64,000 nucleotides of DNA from Comamonas sp. KCTC 72670 (GTDB taxonomy: Bacteria; Myxococcota; Myxococcia; Myxococcales; Myxococcaceae). Position 1 is the stretch's first letter. Every line of letters starts with the position of its first letter. The stretch is taken from contig BNCN01000002.1 of assembly GCA_014656495.1 (NCBI GenBank), forward strand, positions 496,001 through 560,000, read 5' to 3'. Both the position numbers and the translations under genes were made by a program. Shown here in pieces: positions 62,358-64,000 of this stretch. The notes under the pieces are model-generated. The model searched no databases and had not been told where the DNA came from. It was given only the letters and a program-made list of their open reading frames with translations.

Positions 62358-63383
62358 ATGAAGCGCATCGACTTCCGTTCCGACACCGTCACCCAGCCCA
62401 CGGCCGCCATGCGGCGCGCCATCGCCGAAGCGGAGGTGGGAGACGACGTCTACGGCGAGGACCCCACCGTGCTCCGGCTGGAGGCCCGCGTCGCCGAGCT
62501 GCTCGGCCTGGAGGCCGCCGTGTTCGTGCCTTCGGGCACCCAGGCCAATCAGCTCGCCATCGGCGCGCATTGCCGCCCCGGGGACGAGGTGCTCACCGAG
62601 GCGGGCAGCCACATCCTCCACTACGAAGGCGGCGCGGTGCCCGCGTTGTGGGGCGTGCAGCCGCAGCCCTTGCCGGGACAGCGCGGCCTGCTGACGCCCG
62701 AGGCCGTGAGCGCGGCCGTGCGCGAGGACAACATCCACAACCCGCGCACGCGCCTGCTTTCGCTGGAGAACACGCACAACCGGGGCGGCGGCGCGGTGTG
62801 GCCCGTGGAGCGCTTCCGGGCCGTCGTCGAGGCGGCGCGCAAGGCGGGGCTGGGGGTGCACCTCGATGGCGCCCGGCTCTTCAACGCCAGCGTCGCGCTG
62901 GGCGTGCCCGCGTCGGCGTGGGCCTCCGGGACGGACACGACGGCGGTGTGCTTCTCGAAGGGGCTGGGCGCTCCGGTGGGCTCGGCGCTCGCGGGCCGCG
63001 CGGACCTCATTCGCGAGGCCCGCCGGCTGCGCAAGCGCCTGGGCGGGGGCATGCGGCAGGCGGGCATCCTGGCCGCGGCGGCGCTGTATGCGCTGGAGAA
63101 CCATGTGGCCCGGCTGGCGGACGACCATGCGAACGCTCGCCGGCTGGCGGCGGGGCTGGCCGAGCTGCCGGGCGTGAAGGTGGACACCGCGAGCGTGGAG
63201 ACCAACATGGTCTTCGCCGAGTTCCCCCAAGCGGTGCACGAAACCCTGGCGCTGCTGGAGCGCCACGGCGTGCTGACGAACCCCGCGGGCGCGCCGCGCA
63301 CGTTGCGGCTCGTCACGCACCTGGACGTGTCCACGCGCGACATCGACGAGGCCGTGTCCCGCATCCGCCGCGCGCTGGCCTGA
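62358..63383 (+). CDS. ltaE: low-specificity L-threonine aldolase
   Basis: 341 residues. It starts [20 protein letters not shown], the family opening, followed by [49 protein letters not shown] (the Asn/His near PLP) and [16 protein letters not shown]. The PLP lysine is in [11 protein letters not shown] (about K201). The C-terminal part ends MVFAEFPQA and [20 protein letters not shown]. It splits threonine or allo-threonine to glycine and acetaldehyde. GGGGAG lies upstream of the ATG. It is divergent from nth, with 13 to 70 bases between starts depending on which nth start is real. Confidence 0.93.
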   Translation: MKRIDFRSDTVTQPTAAMRRAIAEAEVGDDVYGEDPTVLRLEARVAELLGLEAAVFVPSGTQANQLAIGAHCRPGDEVLTEAGSHILHYEGGAVPALWGVQPQPLPGQRGLLTPEAVSAAVREDNIHNPRTRLLSLENTHNRGGGAVWPVERFRAVVEAARKAGLGVHLDGARLFNASVALGVPASAWASGTDTTAVCFSKGLGAPVGSALAGRADLIREARRLRKRLGGGMRQAGILAAAALYALENHVARLADDHANARRLAAGLAELPGVKVDTASVETNMVFAEFPQAVHETLALLERHGVLTNPAGAPRTLRLVTHLDVSTRDIDEAVSRIRRALA

Positions 63384-63522
63384 ACGCGAGTCCCACCGGG
63401 GTGGTGCTTCTGGACACCCGCGGCCTCCCACGCCGGGTGAAAGGCGTGTCCGAGAACACCCGGGCACGGACGCGCGGCGTGTGAGGAGCGCATCGGACGG
63501 GGCATGGTAGGCTTCGGGCGCC

Positions 63523-64000
63523 GTGCGTCGCCTGAGCCTCTTTGCCCTCGTCACTGCTTGCGCCTGCGCCAACCGTGGCGCGGAGCCGAAGATGAGCTTC
63601 GAGGAGCTCTACGCCTCCGCGCCCTCGCGTTCCCTGGGGCCGGAGTCGGAAGGCGCCTCGCCGCGGTTGCGCCACCGCGCGCCGGAGTCGCCCTCGGAGC
63701 TCCATGCCACGCTCGCCACCTTCTCGACCCAGGCGCGGGCCCTGCGTCAGCAGGTGGCGCGCGGCGGGGTGATGCCGGCGGCGCAGGTGGACAACTGGGA
63801 ACAGGTGAACCTCGCGCTGGACGGCTTCCTGCGGCGCCCGGTGGCGCACGTGAACTCCGGCGACCTGCTGCGGGCCCAGAGCCTCCTGGAGACCGAGCTG
63901 GAGCGGGACGGCTTCACCTACGGCGACATCCCCGCCTCACTGGCGGAGGCCGTGGTGCTGCGCGTGGGGCGGCTGGCCGTGCGCACCGCGGAGCTGCGCC
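63523..64000 (+). CDS. lipoprotein, unknown function (3' end outside window)
   Basis: The frame is open from a GTG at 63523 to the right edge (159 codons). VRRLSLFALVTACACANRGA is a lipoprotein signal, with lipobox candidates LVTAC or ACAC. The visible mature part is helical and rich in Arg, Ala and Leu (LHATLATFSTQARALRQQVA, LRAQSLLETELERDG), with no recognised domain. It lies 139 bases after ltaE. The C-terminus is not visible and function is unknown. The frame has strong high-GC third-position bias and lacks stops over its full length. Confidence 0.75.
   Translation, partial: MRRLSLFALVTACACANRGAEPKMSFEELYASAPSRSLGPESEGASPRLRHRAPESPSELHATLATFSTQARALRQQVARGGVMPAAQVDNWEQVNLALDGFLRRPVAHVNSGDLLRAQSLLETELERDGFTYGDIPASLAEAVVLRVGRLAVRTAELR

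Overview
The window is high-GC, gene-dense bacterial DNA. Divergent and convergent gene pairs are common, as are lipoproteins, chemotaxis and Ser/Thr-phosphatase genes, and very large Ala/Pro/Glu-rich proteins. This fits a myxobacterium (Myxococcota, Myxococcus/Corallococcus type). The assignment is inferred from gene content and composition; there is no rRNA or other marker to prove it. I see 49 protein-coding genes (two cut by the window edges) and no tRNA, rRNA, CRISPR array, insertion sequence or prophage.

Layout. (1) 1-4590: a RiPP locus with one full-length class I lanthipeptide dehydratase (LanB) gene and four small precursor genes, one partial at the left edge and three divergent from lanB. 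The leaders are nearly identical, with a KKETLRQ-D motif and a GAVGG end. The cores are rich in Thr/Ser/Val/Ile, and three of the four contain no cysteine. No cyclase, protease or transporter gene is visible. (2) 4671-10666: a GNAT acetyltransferase, Tex, and an Hsp90-family ATPase overlapping the gene for a helical-repeat partner. (3) 10820-17830: envelope genes, namely an exported metallo-beta-lactamase-fold protein, a TerB/LETM1-like protein, an FUSC transporter, a HEAT-repeat lipoprotein and a HAMP-only membrane protein. (4) 17860-21055: fmt, an AroQ-like gene that has lost catalytic residues and gained a basic tail, and rsmB. (5) 21062-26371: LysR, a small membrane protein, a glycosyltransferase, a redoxin-SDR operon and an aminotransferase. 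(6) 26560-36137: a secreted hydrolase-like protein with an anchored partner, an acidic low-complexity protein divergent from a PP2C phosphatase, a beta-barrel, a chemotaxis receptor, a propeller lipoprotein and an SDR. (7) 36172-43486: a membrane di-iron hydroxylase, a DUF2058 protein, a lipoprotein, a small protein with a sigma-region-4-like motif, a metallopeptidase, an RluA-type synthase and a GT2 glycosyltransferase. (8) 43509-60997: two giant repeat proteins (1851 and 2021 aa) bracketing an outer-membrane barrel, galU, a LolA-like protein, a GST and priA. (9) 61087-64000: def, nth, an L-threonine aldolase gene and the start of a lipoprotein.

Most of the housekeeping genes look ordinary. 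The parts that deserve attention are the cysteine-poor LanB locus, the Hsp90/repeat-protein pair, the apparently non-catalytic AroQ with a basic tail, the sigma-like small protein, and the two giant repeat proteins. The larger of these combines a receiver-like domain lacking its usual phospho-acceptor, a coiled coil of about 1000 residues, a DUF4388-like region and a degenerate J-like end.
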